Below are positions 42,301-49,950 of a stretch of DNA of 50,859 nucleotides, one piece after another. The notes below the pieces were generated by a model. The model searched no databases, was not told the origin of the DNA, and saw nothing but the letters and a program-made list of their open reading frames with translations. Numbering within the stretch: position 1 is the stretch's first letter; each line of letters opens with the position of its first letter. The position numbers were made by a program, and so were the translations under genes. This DNA is from Yinghuangia soli (GTDB taxonomy: Bacteria; Actinomycetota; Actinomycetes; Streptomycetales; Streptomycetaceae): NCBI RefSeq assembly GCF_021502675.1, contig NZ_JAKFHA010000019.1, positions 102,320 through 153,178 of the forward strand, written 5' to 3'.

Positions 42301-44153
42301 GGTCCGTGCCGGACCTGCGCGGATTCCCAACACCGAGCCCGGTGCTCGCGGCGTTCGCGGCGATCCTGGACGAGGCCGGCGATGCGGCGGCGCGGACGAT
42401 GGACGCGTGGCAGCTCGCCGGCCCGGGAGCCGCAGCCGTACCCGCGCCCGCGCCTTTGGCTTTGCCTTTGCCGGGGGCAGCCGCCGGGGCGGGTGCGGCG
42501 TCGCCGCAGCCGGCCGCCGCAGAGGAGCCGCCGCTGCGCTTGTCGCAGCGCCGCGAGTTCTCGCTCCGCAATCTCCCCTACGTAGCCGACCACTGCATCT
42601 ACGAGCAGCATGACGACTGGGCGGACGACTCCGACCGGTTCCCGGTGGTCCCGATGACCACGCTGCTCGATCTGACCGGCGAGGCAGCCCGTGCGCTGGT
42701 GCCCGGGCGCGTGGTGTCCGGGTACGACGAGGTCCGCGCGCTGCGCTGGCTGCCGGTCGCACCCGCGACCGATGCCGAGATGACCGCGACGCGGCTGGAC
42801 GCGGACCGGGTGCGGGTGGAGATCGCCGGGTTCACGTCCACGGTGGTCCGCCTCGCCGAGGCCGCCGAAGCACCGCCGAAACCGGACCGGACCCCGCTGA
42901 CCGGCGAGGTGCCGGCCCCGGTGCGGGCCGCGGCGCTGTACGCGGACCGCTGGATGTTCCACGGCCCGGGGTTCGCGGGGGTCGACGAGGTGACCGCGGT
43001 CGGCGACGACGGGATCCGCGGTGTGCTGCGCACGCTGCCGGCGCCCGGCGCGCTGCTCGATGCCGCGGGCCAACTCTTCGGCCACTGGATGCAGTTGCGG
43101 CTGCCCACGGACCGGCTGGTGTTCCCGGTGTCGGTCGACCGAGTGCGCTTGTACGGGCCGCCACCGCGCAACGGCGACCGGCTGCTGGCCACCGCCCGGA
43201 TCCGGCACGTGACGGCCACGACCGTGCGCGGCGACGTCGAGCTGTGCGATGCCCGGGACGGGATGGTCCGGGCCCGGCTCCTCGGCTGGACGTACCGGCG
43301 CTTCGCGGCGGACGAGCGCGTGTGGCCGATGAAGTTCACCCCGCACACCACCGGTGTGGGCGAGCCGCAGCCGGAGGGCTGGGTGCTCGTGCGCACCCGC
43401 TGGCCGGACGCCGCTTCGCAGGAGCTGGTGATGCGCCGCTATCTGGGTGCCGCCGAGCGGGCCGAGTTCGCGACCCGGCCGCCGCGTACCCGGTCGGGGT
43501 GGCTGCTGGGCCGCATCGCGGTCAAGGACGCGGTGCGGCGCGCGCTCTGGGCCCGCGGCGAAGGGCCGATCTATCCGGCGGAGGTGCGCGTGGCCAACGA
43601 CGAGAACGGGCGTCCGCTCGCGGAACGCGTTTTCCCCGGCGAGGAGTTCCCGGTCCGCCGGGACAAACTGCACGTGTCGCTCGCGCACAAGCACCGCCTC
43701 GCGGTGGCGTTCGCGGACCGGGTGCCGGTCGGCATCGACATCGAGGCGCTGACCGGGCATCCGGAGTCCCTGGAGCAGGTGGCGCTGGCCCCGGACGAGC
43801 GCAGCCTCCTGGACCGGCTGGCCGCCGGGGACCCGGACGCCCGGCAGGAATGGCTGGTCCGGTTCTGGTGCGCCAAGGAAGCCGCCGGCAAGGCGGACGG
43901 CACCGGGCTGGCCGGCCGGCCGGCGCAGCGCCGGGTCGTGCGCGCCGACGAGGACGGCCTGGTCGTCGCGGTGCCCGGCGGCCCGGACCGCGAGGTGCGG
44001 ACCAGGACCGTCGCCGACGGCGCGGACCGCTACGTCGTCGCCTGGACGTCCTCCTCCCCGGCCTCGTCCCCGTCCGCCCCGCCGGCCGCGGGCGGCCACC
44101 TGACGATCCCCTCCTCTGTCACCGTCCCCCCGAGCCCCCTGGAGTCGCCGTGA
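39315..44153 (+). CDS. PUFA/secondary-lipid-type polyketide synthase 2: KS-AT-DH-PPTase
   Basis: A 1612-residue partner synthase. KS ~17-480 keeps C228, H366 and H406, so it is catalytic, not a chain-length factor. The AT-like domain ~632-915 has S700 in GHSLGEW and GFHTPM, but FPGLEPE replaces the usual FPGQGSQ; a HENCPHQCVVCGP stretch resembles heterocyst-glycolipid-type ATs. The hot-dog DH ~1075-1330 has H1093 (VADHCIY) and D1249, with VVPMT and FHGPGF. Residues ~1370-1605 are a fused Sfp-type phosphopantetheinyl transferase: D1475/E1477 in GIDIE and W1518-K1521-E1522 in WCAKEAAGK. It would activate the ACPs of this system. Start and stop overlap both neighbours (ATGA, GTGA). Confidence 0.92.
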   Translation: MTGTRGSGRGGGDQGPRPTDAAIVGIGAVFPSAPDAPAFWTNIEKGVDAITDVPPNRWDPDVYFAPEAATGPVHADRFYCRKGGFVDEYATFDPTRFGIMPAAVDGAEPDQLLALRTTAEAIADAGGEDRLPDRSRIGVVFGRGGYMGVATARLDQRVRTAHQLVSVLRQVAPEFDEARLGAIREAFQSALGPERPDASIGLVPSFTASRIANRLDLGGPAYTVDAACATSLLAIDHAVAELASGRCDAVIAGAVHHCHIATLWSVFTQLRALSPAMRIRPFDRAADGTLISEGTGAVVLKRWADALRDGDRVYAVVRGVGVASDGRAASLMSPLADGQQRALDRAWQAAGLDPRPAGALGLLEAHGTGTPLGDEVELDTLARVFGPGGGGGPDVVLGSVKSMIGHAMQASGMAGLLKAVYAVHHATLPPTLNVDDPHPGLARTRMRLIGESEPWEAGPGEVRRAAVNAFGFGGVNTHVIVEEPPVGARVVPLPVDRLRIGLAAEPAAAAAGDTSPDAVGPARTATSEPPVPDLSDVRSPDLLMLTAADAAEMAALLADPRLAEGDPAARVRAAAGLGRADGPCRLALVDPTPRRLELAARVVARGEPWRGRSDLWFTPRPLLGPHAAVPGRVAFLFPGLEPETQPPLHDVADAFGMARLPAQDTNDIVGRALEALGSGRLLAAALDRLGVRADVLAGHSLGEWTAMVVAGMYPTSAVDVFLDSLRPGSLAVPDLVYAAVACGAPRAAAACQAVGGVVVSHENCPHQCVVCGPADAVRRVLEVLRTDGVLGQELPFRSGFHTPMWEPYLDQVRDAFGRLPLRAAEVPVWSATSVAPYPGGAAEVRDLTIRHLLEPVRFGALAERLYESGVRAFVQVGAGSLGGFVDDALRGADVLTVAAHGARQPGLAGLVRVQAALWAEGLAAASQRDGSDGPAEVQTGRGSAVGGSGSSAPGGGGKAPVRRTGPAVRLDLGSPIVRLDADAVPAAPPASAPVLRSVPDLRGFPTPSPVLAAFAAILDEAGDAAARTMDAWQLAGPGAAAVPAPAPLALPLPGAAAGAGAASPQPAAAEEPPLRLSQRREFSLRNLPYVADHCIYEQHDDWADDSDRFPVVPMTTLLDLTGEAARALVPGRVVSGYDEVRALRWLPVAPATDAEMTATRLDADRVRVEIAGFTSTVVRLAEAAEAPPKPDRTPLTGEVPAPVRAAALYADRWMFHGPGFAGVDEVTAVGDDGIRGVLRTLPAPGALLDAAGQLFGHWMQLRLPTDRLVFPVSVDRVRLYGPPPRNGDRLLATARIRHVTATTVRGDVELCDARDGMVRARLLGWTYRRFAADERVWPMKFTPHTTGVGEPQPEGWVLVRTRWPDAASQELVMRRYLGAAERAEFATRPPRTRSGWLLGRIAVKDAVRRALWARGEGPIYPAEVRVANDENGRPLAERVFPGEEFPVRRDKLHVSLAHKHRLAVAFADRVPVGIDIEALTGHPESLEQVALAPDERSLLDRLAAGDPDARQEWLVRFWCAKEAAGKADGTGLAGRPAQRRVVRADEDGLVVAVPGGPDREVRTRTVADGADRYVVAWTSSSPASSPSAPPAAGGHLTIPSSVTVPPSPLESP

Positions 44154-44482
44154 CCGCCGAGACCGCAGTACCCCCGACCGCGGCGTACGCCGCCGACGCC
44201 GTGCTCACCGAGGTGGTCGGCCTGCTCGTCGAGGTCGTCGGGGACGAGATCCTCATCGCCACCGAGATCGACCGGGACTCGTCGTTCAACGAGGACCTGG
44301 CTGTGGAGAGCATCGAGTTCGTGGCGCTGGCCGAGAAGTTGGAGGCGCGCTACGGCGCGCGGGTGGACTTCATGGCGTTCCTCTCCGAGATGGAGATGGA
44401 CGAGATCCTCACCATGACGGTGGGCACGCTCGTCGACTACATCGCCGCGCAGCCGGCCGGCGAACCGGGCGGGGAGGTCTGA
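44150..44482 (+). CDS. Free-standing acyl carrier protein
   Basis: A 110-residue ACP. The phosphopantetheine serine is S54 in LAVESIEFVAL, preceded by the helix ADAVLTEVVGLLVEVVG. It differs from the LSIDSIK type of the ACP within PKS1, so it may be a second carrier for priming, transfer or tailoring. Residues 72-90 (FMAFLSEMEMDEILTMTVG) resemble ACPs of hybrid NRPS/lipid clusters. It starts with GTG overlapping the PKS2 stop, with GGAG upstream, and is followed after 1 base by the hydrolase gene. The PPTase fused to PKS2 is its likely activator. Confidence 0.9.
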   Translation: MTAETAVPPTAAYAADAVLTEVVGLLVEVVGDEILIATEIDRDSSFNEDLAVESIEFVALAEKLEARYGARVDFMAFLSEMEMDEILTMTVGTLVDYIAAQPAGEPGGEV

Positions 44483-44483
44483 G

Positions 44484-45383
44484 ATGGCCGACGTCCAGGC
44501 GAACGGCCTGCGCTTCCACGTCCAGCACCTGCGCGGCGGCCGCGCGTCGACCGACCGGCCGACCGTGGTGCTGCTGCACGGGCTGGTCCTCGACAACCTG
44601 TCCAGCCTCTACTACACGCTCGCCCCGCCGATCGCGCGCGCCGGCTTCGACGTCCTGCTGTACGACCAGCGCGGGCACGGCATGTCGGACGGCGCGCCGA
44701 CCGGGTACGACGTGGACACCGCGGTCGACGACCTGGCCGCGGTGCTCAAAGCCTGCGGGGTCACCGGGCCGGTGCACCTGCTGGGCAACAGCTACGGCGG
44801 CCTGATCGCGCTGCATGCGGCGTACCTGCACCCGGAGTCGGTGGCCAGCCTGATCCTGGTGGAAGGGCAGTGCCTGGACCCGGCGCACAGCGGGCTGCGG
44901 CCCGCGGCCGGCGGGTACCCGGGCGGCTGGGTGGAGGACGTCGCCAACACCTTGAACCTGATCGCGATCGGCCTGGAGTGCAACCCGCTGGGCGGCGACC
45001 TGGGGTCGCGCGGCGCGCGCAAGGCGGCCCGCATGCGGGCGGGCGCGGACACGCTGCTCAACCAGACGACGCTCATCGAGGACATCTCGACCGTACGGCT
45101 GCTCACCCCGGGCGAGCTGGCGCAGGTGAAGTGCCCGACGCTCGCGCTGTACGGCGGGGCGTCCGACCTGGTCGACTCGGGGCCGATGCTGGCCGGGCAA
45201 CTGCCGGACTGCACCCTGGAGATCTTCCCGGGGGCGGCGCACGCGCTGCTGCGCGACGCGCCCAAGGAGCTGCTGGCGTCGGTGCTGCGGTGGCTGGAGA
45301 CGCACTCCCCCGCGGCGCCGCAGTTCACCGGCAGTGCGGGGGGCTACCGGCTGCCCGCGTCCGGCGGCGAGGGCGCCCCGTGA
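44484..45383 (+). CDS. Alpha/beta hydrolase (putative release or acyl-transfer enzyme)
   Basis: A 299-residue alpha/beta hydrolase. It has the oxyanion segment LLHGLVLDN, LLYDQRGHGMSDG, the nucleophile elbow GNSYGG with S103, an acid in GASDLVDS (~D229) and the catalytic H253 in GAAHALLRD. A lid (residues ~130-200) is enriched in Gly/Asn/Leu. In this setting it most likely releases or transfers the finished acyl chain from the ACP, as a type II thioesterase-like or esterase-type enzyme (inference). GGGGAGG precedes its ATG, 1 base after the ACP stop. Its stop overlaps the GTG of the glycosyltransferase gene. Confidence 0.85.
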   Translation: MADVQANGLRFHVQHLRGGRASTDRPTVVLLHGLVLDNLSSLYYTLAPPIARAGFDVLLYDQRGHGMSDGAPTGYDVDTAVDDLAAVLKACGVTGPVHLLGNSYGGLIALHAAYLHPESVASLILVEGQCLDPAHSGLRPAAGGYPGGWVEDVANTLNLIAIGLECNPLGGDLGSRGARKAARMRAGADTLLNQTTLIEDISTVRLLTPGELAQVKCPTLALYGGASDLVDSGPMLAGQLPDCTLEIFPGAAHALLRDAPKELLASVLRWLETHSPAAPQFTGSAGGYRLPASGGEGAP

Positions 45384-46543
45384 GATGCCTGTTCGTCGTG
45401 CCGCCGTTCGCGGGGCACGTGAACCCCGCGGTCGCGGTGGCCGCCGAACTGACCGCGCGGGGCCACACGGTGGCCTGGTGCGGCCCGCCCGAGGTACGCC
45501 GGCTGCTGCCGCCGGACGCCGTCCTGCATCCGACCGCGGAGGCGCCGGACGGCGGGTTCGGTGCGCTGCACGCCCGGTGGCAGGGGCTGCGCGGGGTGGC
45601 CGCGCTGCGCTTCCTGGTGGAGGACGTCCTGGTGCCGCTCGCGTACTCGATGCGGGTGGGCGTGGACGACGCGATCCAGGCGGTGCGCCCGCATGTGGTG
45701 CTGAGCGACCAGCAGGCGTTCGCGGGCGCGATCGGGGCGGAGCTGCACGGGCTGCCCTGGGCCACGTCGGCGACCACGTCGGTGGAGTTCAGCCGTCCCT
45801 TCGAGGGCTTCCCGAAGGTGCATGCGTGGGTGCGCGACCGGATCTGCGCGGTGGCTGCCGACGCCGGTCTCGACGACGGCTGGGACCCGCGCTTCTCCCG
45901 GCACTTGGTGCTGATCTTCTCCACGCCGGTCCTGGCCGGCACGGAGTCCGAACCGCCGGCGCACCACCGGTACGTGGGTCCGGCGTTCGGCGCGCGGCCC
46001 GCTCCCGTCCACTTCCCCTGGGAGCGGCTCGCCGCCGACCGCCGCCGCGTCCTGGTCTCTCTGGGCACCCTCAACAGAGAGGCCGGGACGCGGTTCTACC
46101 CGGCGGTGGTGGCGGCGACCCGGGAGCTGGCGGACCGCGTGCAGGTGGTCCTGGCGGCCCCGGAACACCTGGTCGGGTCCGGCGACGAGCATGTGCTGGC
46201 ACGTGAGTTCGTGCCGCAACTCGACCTGCTGCCGCACCTGGACGCGGTGGTCACACACGGCGGGCACAACACCGTGTGCGAGGCGCTGGCGTTCGGGCTG
46301 CCGCTGGTGGTCGCGCCGATCCGGGACGACCAGCCGCTGGTGGCCCAGCAGGTGGTGGCGGTCGGGGCGGGCGTACGGGTGCGGTTCGGGCGGGCCAGCG
46401 TGCCGGAGATCCGGGACGCCATCACCGCGGTCCTGGATCAGCCGGATTACCGCGCGGGGGCGTTGCGGGTGCGCGATTCGTTCGCGGCGGCCGGCGGCGC
46501 GACTGCGGCGGCGAACGCGCTGGAATGGCTGGAGGCGTCATGA
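45380..46543 (+). CDS. MGT/GT1-type glycosyltransferase
   Basis: A 387-residue GT-B fold glycosyltransferase. The N-terminal half begins FVVPPFAGHVNPAVAVAAEL, in which H13 is the presumed catalytic base. The C-terminal half has the nucleotide-sugar site THGGHNTVCEALAFGLPLV and DDQPLVAQQV, typical of the macrolide glycosyltransferase (MGT/UGT) family. It should add a sugar to a hydroxyl of the lipid product. Sugar identity cannot be read. It starts GTG overlapping the hydrolase stop, and its TGA overlaps the methyltransferase ATG, so it belongs to the operon. Confidence 0.9.
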   Translation: MRCLFVVPPFAGHVNPAVAVAAELTARGHTVAWCGPPEVRRLLPPDAVLHPTAEAPDGGFGALHARWQGLRGVAALRFLVEDVLVPLAYSMRVGVDDAIQAVRPHVVLSDQQAFAGAIGAELHGLPWATSATTSVEFSRPFEGFPKVHAWVRDRICAVAADAGLDDGWDPRFSRHLVLIFSTPVLAGTESEPPAHHRYVGPAFGARPAPVHFPWERLAADRRRVLVSLGTLNREAGTRFYPAVVAATRELADRVQVVLAAPEHLVGSGDEHVLAREFVPQLDLLPHLDAVVTHGGHNTVCEALAFGLPLVVAPIRDDQPLVAQQVVAVGAGVRVRFGRASVPEIRDAITAVLDQPDYRAGALRVRDSFAAAGGATAAANALEWLEAS

Positions 46544-48393
46544 GCTTTGGTTTCACGCCCTTCCCGTGGCTGGCGCTGATCGTGCTGCTGGTGCTGTTCT
46601 TCGGCAGCTTGAAGTCGCGGGGGCGGCTGCGTCGGCTGCCTGTGCTCTCCGTTTCCGCTGCGCCGGCCGACGGTGATTCCTCGGAATTCCGTGCCGTGAC
46701 CGCCGTCGGGGTGCGGTTGGAGGCGGAACTCGTCGGCGCCGCGGCTGCGTACGCGCGGCGCGAGGGACTGCTCGTCCTCGACCTGGTGCCGGGAGATATG
46801 CCGGTCGAGCCGCTCATGGACCTGCTGCACGATGTGGATCCGGTGGCCTTCCGCACGGATCCGGTCGCGGCGGGGCGCGGGGCGGGGCATGCGCTGCTGG
46901 TGCACGAGAGCGTCTTGGCGCGGGCCGAGGTCGACCGCCTTGAAGGCCTCTCGACCGTCGAACTGATCGCCATGACAGCGAAGTTGAAGCGGTACGCAGC
47001 GCGCGGGACGGGCCACGCGGTGGCCCCCGGACTCGCGGCGATCGCGCCCGACCCGCGCATGGTGAAGGCCCGGATGCGGGCGCTGGGCGCTCCGCCGGCC
47101 GCGGTGCTGGCCGGGTACGTCGGCGAGGCGGGCGCGTTTGCGGGCGCGACGTACACGACGCCGTTCTGGGGCCTGCTGGCCTTGGCAACGTGGTGGCTGC
47201 AGCCGTACGCCGTCCTCACCGGGCAGACTGCAGTCCGGCCGCGCGGGGCGCATTTCTCGACGCTGCTACGGCCGTTCCTGGCGGTGTGGCGTTGGGTGCG
47301 GGCGGTCTCCGGTCCGGCCGCGCCGCCCGCGATGGACAAGGCCGAATTGGCCGTGAAGCGCGCGGGGTACGCCGAGGCGGTGGCGGGCGGGATCGAGCAC
47401 TTCTTCGAGGAGCGCCGCGACGACTGCCCCTGGTGCGGGTCCGGGGATCTGCGCGTACGGGTGCGCCTCAGGGACCGCCTGCAGGCGAAGCCGGGCCGGT
47501 TCTCCCTGGAGCAGTGCCGCACGTGCGGGCACATCTTCCAGAACCCGCGGCTGTCGCTTGCCGGACTCGATTACTACTACCGGGACTTCTACGACGGGTA
47601 CGGCGCGCGGGGCGCGGAGGCGATGTTCGCCACCATGCGGCGCCAGTACAACGGGCGTACCACGCTGGTGAAGCGGCATGCGTCGCCCGGGCGTTGGCTC
47701 GACGTGGGCACTGGGCACGCGCACATGTGCCTGATCGGGAAGTCGGCCCTGCCCGACACCGTCTTCGACGGCCTGGACCTGGGGGCGGGCGTCGAAGAGG
47801 CGGCCCGGCGCGGCTGGGTCGACCATGCGTACGTGGGGCAATTCCCGGACCACGCGGACACCTTGGCCGGGGCGTACGACGTGGTGAGCATGAACCACTA
47901 CCTGGAGCACGCCCGCGACCCGTTCGCGGAACTCGACGCGGCCGCGAAGGTCGTGCAGCCGGGCGGGCACCTGCTGGTCGAGATCCCCGACCCGGAGTGC
48001 TGGTACGCCAGGCTGCTGGGCCGGCACTGGCACCCGTGGTTCCAGCCTCAGCACCAGCACTTCATCCCGGTCGGAAACCTGAGCGACGCGCTGGCGGCAC
48101 GCGGGTTCACGGTGGTCGAGGTCGAACGCGGCCCGTCCCACCAGGGCGGGCTGCTCACCGCCGCGCTCACCCATGTGGCCACCGGCCTGGCCCCGGACCC
48201 GCAGGCCCCGTGGCGGCCGCGACCGGCCGGGGTGCTCGGACGGACCCGGCGGGTGGGCGTCATCGTGCTGCTGATCCCGGCGTACATCGCCGCCGCGGTG
48301 CTGGATGCGGTCGGCGGGAAGGTCGCGGGCCGCTTCGGCCGGGCGGGCGGCAGTGACGCGTACCGCTTGTTGGCCCGCAAGGACCCGGGCTGA
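46540..48393 (+). CDS. Membrane-bracketed zinc-ribbon SAM methyltransferase
   Basis: A 617-residue multidomain protein. It has an N-terminal membrane helix (8-21), an unassigned soluble domain (~45-185), and a hydrophobic pair (~206-228). A four-cysteine zinc ribbon follows (C296, C299, C326, C329), then a class I methyltransferase with SAM loop D388VGTG, YDVVSMNHYLEHA and GGHLLVEIPDPECW (Methyltransf_13-like). The C-terminal helix lies at ~571-592. Such a fold would methylate a membrane-bound substrate, here plausibly the glycolipid sugar or lipid (inference). The unassigned domain contains DVDPVAFRTDPVAAGRGAGH. ATG overlaps the glycosyltransferase stop. Alternative: a glycan/lipid-carrier methyltransferase from another pathway. 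Confidence 0.82.
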   Translation: MSFGFTPFPWLALIVLLVLFFGSLKSRGRLRRLPVLSVSAAPADGDSSEFRAVTAVGVRLEAELVGAAAAYARREGLLVLDLVPGDMPVEPLMDLLHDVDPVAFRTDPVAAGRGAGHALLVHESVLARAEVDRLEGLSTVELIAMTAKLKRYAARGTGHAVAPGLAAIAPDPRMVKARMRALGAPPAAVLAGYVGEAGAFAGATYTTPFWGLLALATWWLQPYAVLTGQTAVRPRGAHFSTLLRPFLAVWRWVRAVSGPAAPPAMDKAELAVKRAGYAEAVAGGIEHFFEERRDDCPWCGSGDLRVRVRLRDRLQAKPGRFSLEQCRTCGHIFQNPRLSLAGLDYYYRDFYDGYGARGAEAMFATMRRQYNGRTTLVKRHASPGRWLDVGTGHAHMCLIGKSALPDTVFDGLDLGAGVEEAARRGWVDHAYVGQFPDHADTLAGAYDVVSMNHYLEHARDPFAELDAAAKVVQPGGHLLVEIPDPECWYARLLGRHWHPWFQPQHQHFIPVGNLSDALAARGFTVVEVERGPSHQGGLLTAALTHVATGLAPDPQAPWRPRPAGVLGRTRRVGVIVLLIPAYIAAAVLDAVGGKVAGRFGRAGGSDAYRLLARKDPG

Positions 48394-48622
48394 GCCGGGC
48401 TGCAGCGGCGCGACCCGAGTCGGCATGGGCTCCAGCCGGGCCCGGCCCGACCGAAACGAACCGAGCCGGCATGGACCCGGGACAAGCTCGGCCGCCCCAC
48501 CGGCACGTGCCAGGTCTGCGCGAGCAAGAGCAAGCCCTTCCAGGCGAGTCCGTATCGGCCTTCACCCGGTCCGACTCCATCTGTCGACCCACCCATCCCT
48601 CCCCACGAGAGGAACGTCCCTG

Positions 48623-49672
48623 ATGTCCTTGATGGACCAGCGCGACGCAGCACCGGTCTTGAGAGTGGTGCCGTACACCTTCGCGCAGGCGTTCGGGTAC
48701 GCCCCTGCGGGCGTCTGGGCCGCGCCGTACGCGCTGCGCTTGTCGGGGGTGCCCGGCCGCAACGGGATCGTCACCGCGGTCGGCTGGCAGGCGGTGATCG
48801 CCGCCGCCCCGCGCACCGACGGGCTGCTGCGCGTCGGCTCACTGAACCGGCCGGGCGACGCGGTCGAGATCGCGATCCACGAGACGGGCCACGAAGTACC
48901 GTCCTGGGCAGCGCCCATCGTCGACACCGCACACGCCCTCGGGCGCGTCGCCGGACCGCAAGCGGGCATCGACATCGTCCTGCACGCCGACCTGCCCGAG
49001 GCTGCCGGTCTGGCCCCGTCGGCACCGCTGTCCTGCGCCACCGCGCTGGCGTGGACGGCGTTCCACGGCCCGCAACTCGCGGTCGCCGCACTCGACGCCC
49101 TGCTGCGGAACGTGGTGCCGCCCCCGTCCGACACCGCCGACGCGGACGCCTTGCGCAGCGCGGTGCTGTACGGCGGCGACGAGCGTGCCCTCCTGGTCGG
49201 CCCGGCCGGCCCCACGGGCGAGGTCCCCCTCGAACTGAACGCCGCAGGCCTGCGCGTGATGCTGGTGATCCCCCGCGACAAGGGCGTACCCCACACCCCG
49301 ATGGCCTCCGTCGTGGAATCCCTGCGCGGTGCCCGCGACGAGACGGAACGCGCCCAACGCATGGAAGCGTTCCTACGGGATCGCGAACTCCCCCGCGGCC
49401 TAAGCCTGCTGACCGCCTCCCACCTCTCCCGGGTACCCGGGTACGGCACCGGCTGGGCCGAAGCCGATGCCACGGTCGACGCCGTGAAGTTGGCCGGCGC
49501 GGTGGGCGCCCGACTGGCAGGCGGCGGAGGCTCGGCAGTCGCGGCGTTCGTCCCGGGATCGCTGCTCCCCGGCATCCGGGCCGCGGTCGTGAACGCCTTC
49601 CGCGACCGAGGCCGGCTCACGCCGAGATTTCTGACCGCGTCAGGAGGCCCTGCCGCAGCCCCGGTGACGTGA
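48623..49672 (+). CDS. Degenerate galactokinase-like GHMP protein
   Basis: A 349-residue protein with the layout of a galactokinase. The N-terminal segment FGYAPAGVWAAPYALRLSG stands where the sugar-binding GEHTDY motif should be, E126AAGLAPSAPLSCATALAW where the ATP-binding GLSSSA motif is, and GARLAGGGGSAVAAFVPG (~residues 287-305) is the third GHMP motif. The first is unrecognisable, and the second lacks consecutive serines and the usual acidic partner, so catalytic phosphorylation is doubtful. The start ATG has GAGAGGA upstream. It lies 229 bases downstream of the methyltransferase, so membership of the operon is uncertain. It may be a binding or regulatory paralogue, or act on an unusual substrate. 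Confidence 0.65.
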   Translation: MSLMDQRDAAPVLRVVPYTFAQAFGYAPAGVWAAPYALRLSGVPGRNGIVTAVGWQAVIAAAPRTDGLLRVGSLNRPGDAVEIAIHETGHEVPSWAAPIVDTAHALGRVAGPQAGIDIVLHADLPEAAGLAPSAPLSCATALAWTAFHGPQLAVAALDALLRNVVPPPSDTADADALRSAVLYGGDERALLVGPAGPTGEVPLELNAAGLRVMLVIPRDKGVPHTPMASVVESLRGARDETERAQRMEAFLRDRELPRGLSLLTASHLSRVPGYGTGWAEADATVDAVKLAGAVGARLAGGGGSAVAAFVPGSLLPGIRAAVVNAFRDRGRLTPRFLTASGGPAAAPVT

Positions 49673-49950
49673 ACCTGCGTGCTGCGGCCGACCGCGGAGT
49701 CCCACCTCACACGCCGGAACGAGCCGCCACCGCCCTGACGGTGTCCGGCAAGACGAAGCAGGCTTGCCGCCGCGGATCCACCGGCCGACCTTCGCGCCGC
49801 TACCGCAAGCGCACCGGACGGCCCGGTCCGCGGCACCGCAGCAGGACGCACTGACCACGGCAAAGTCACCCCGCGAGGCACGGGCGCACGGCATGATCAC
49901 TTCGGGCTTTCGCCCGCTTGCCGTGCCTGCCCCCCGAAGGAGACCGTGCC

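Noticed and set aside
31921-44482. Enediyne PKS cassette
   Set aside because: The order KS-AT-ACP-KR then DH-PPTase recalls enediyne synthases, but the chain is split over two proteins with a second KS-AT and two N-terminal barrels, and no enediyne accessory genes (thioesterase E10, E3-E5 types) are present.
48394-48622. Small gene between the methyltransferase and the GHMP protein
   Set aside because: Only short, weakly repeated GC-rich sequence (two copies of a CCGAG(T/C)CGGCATGG(G/A)C element) is present, with no supported frame; it is more likely spacer or terminator sequence.
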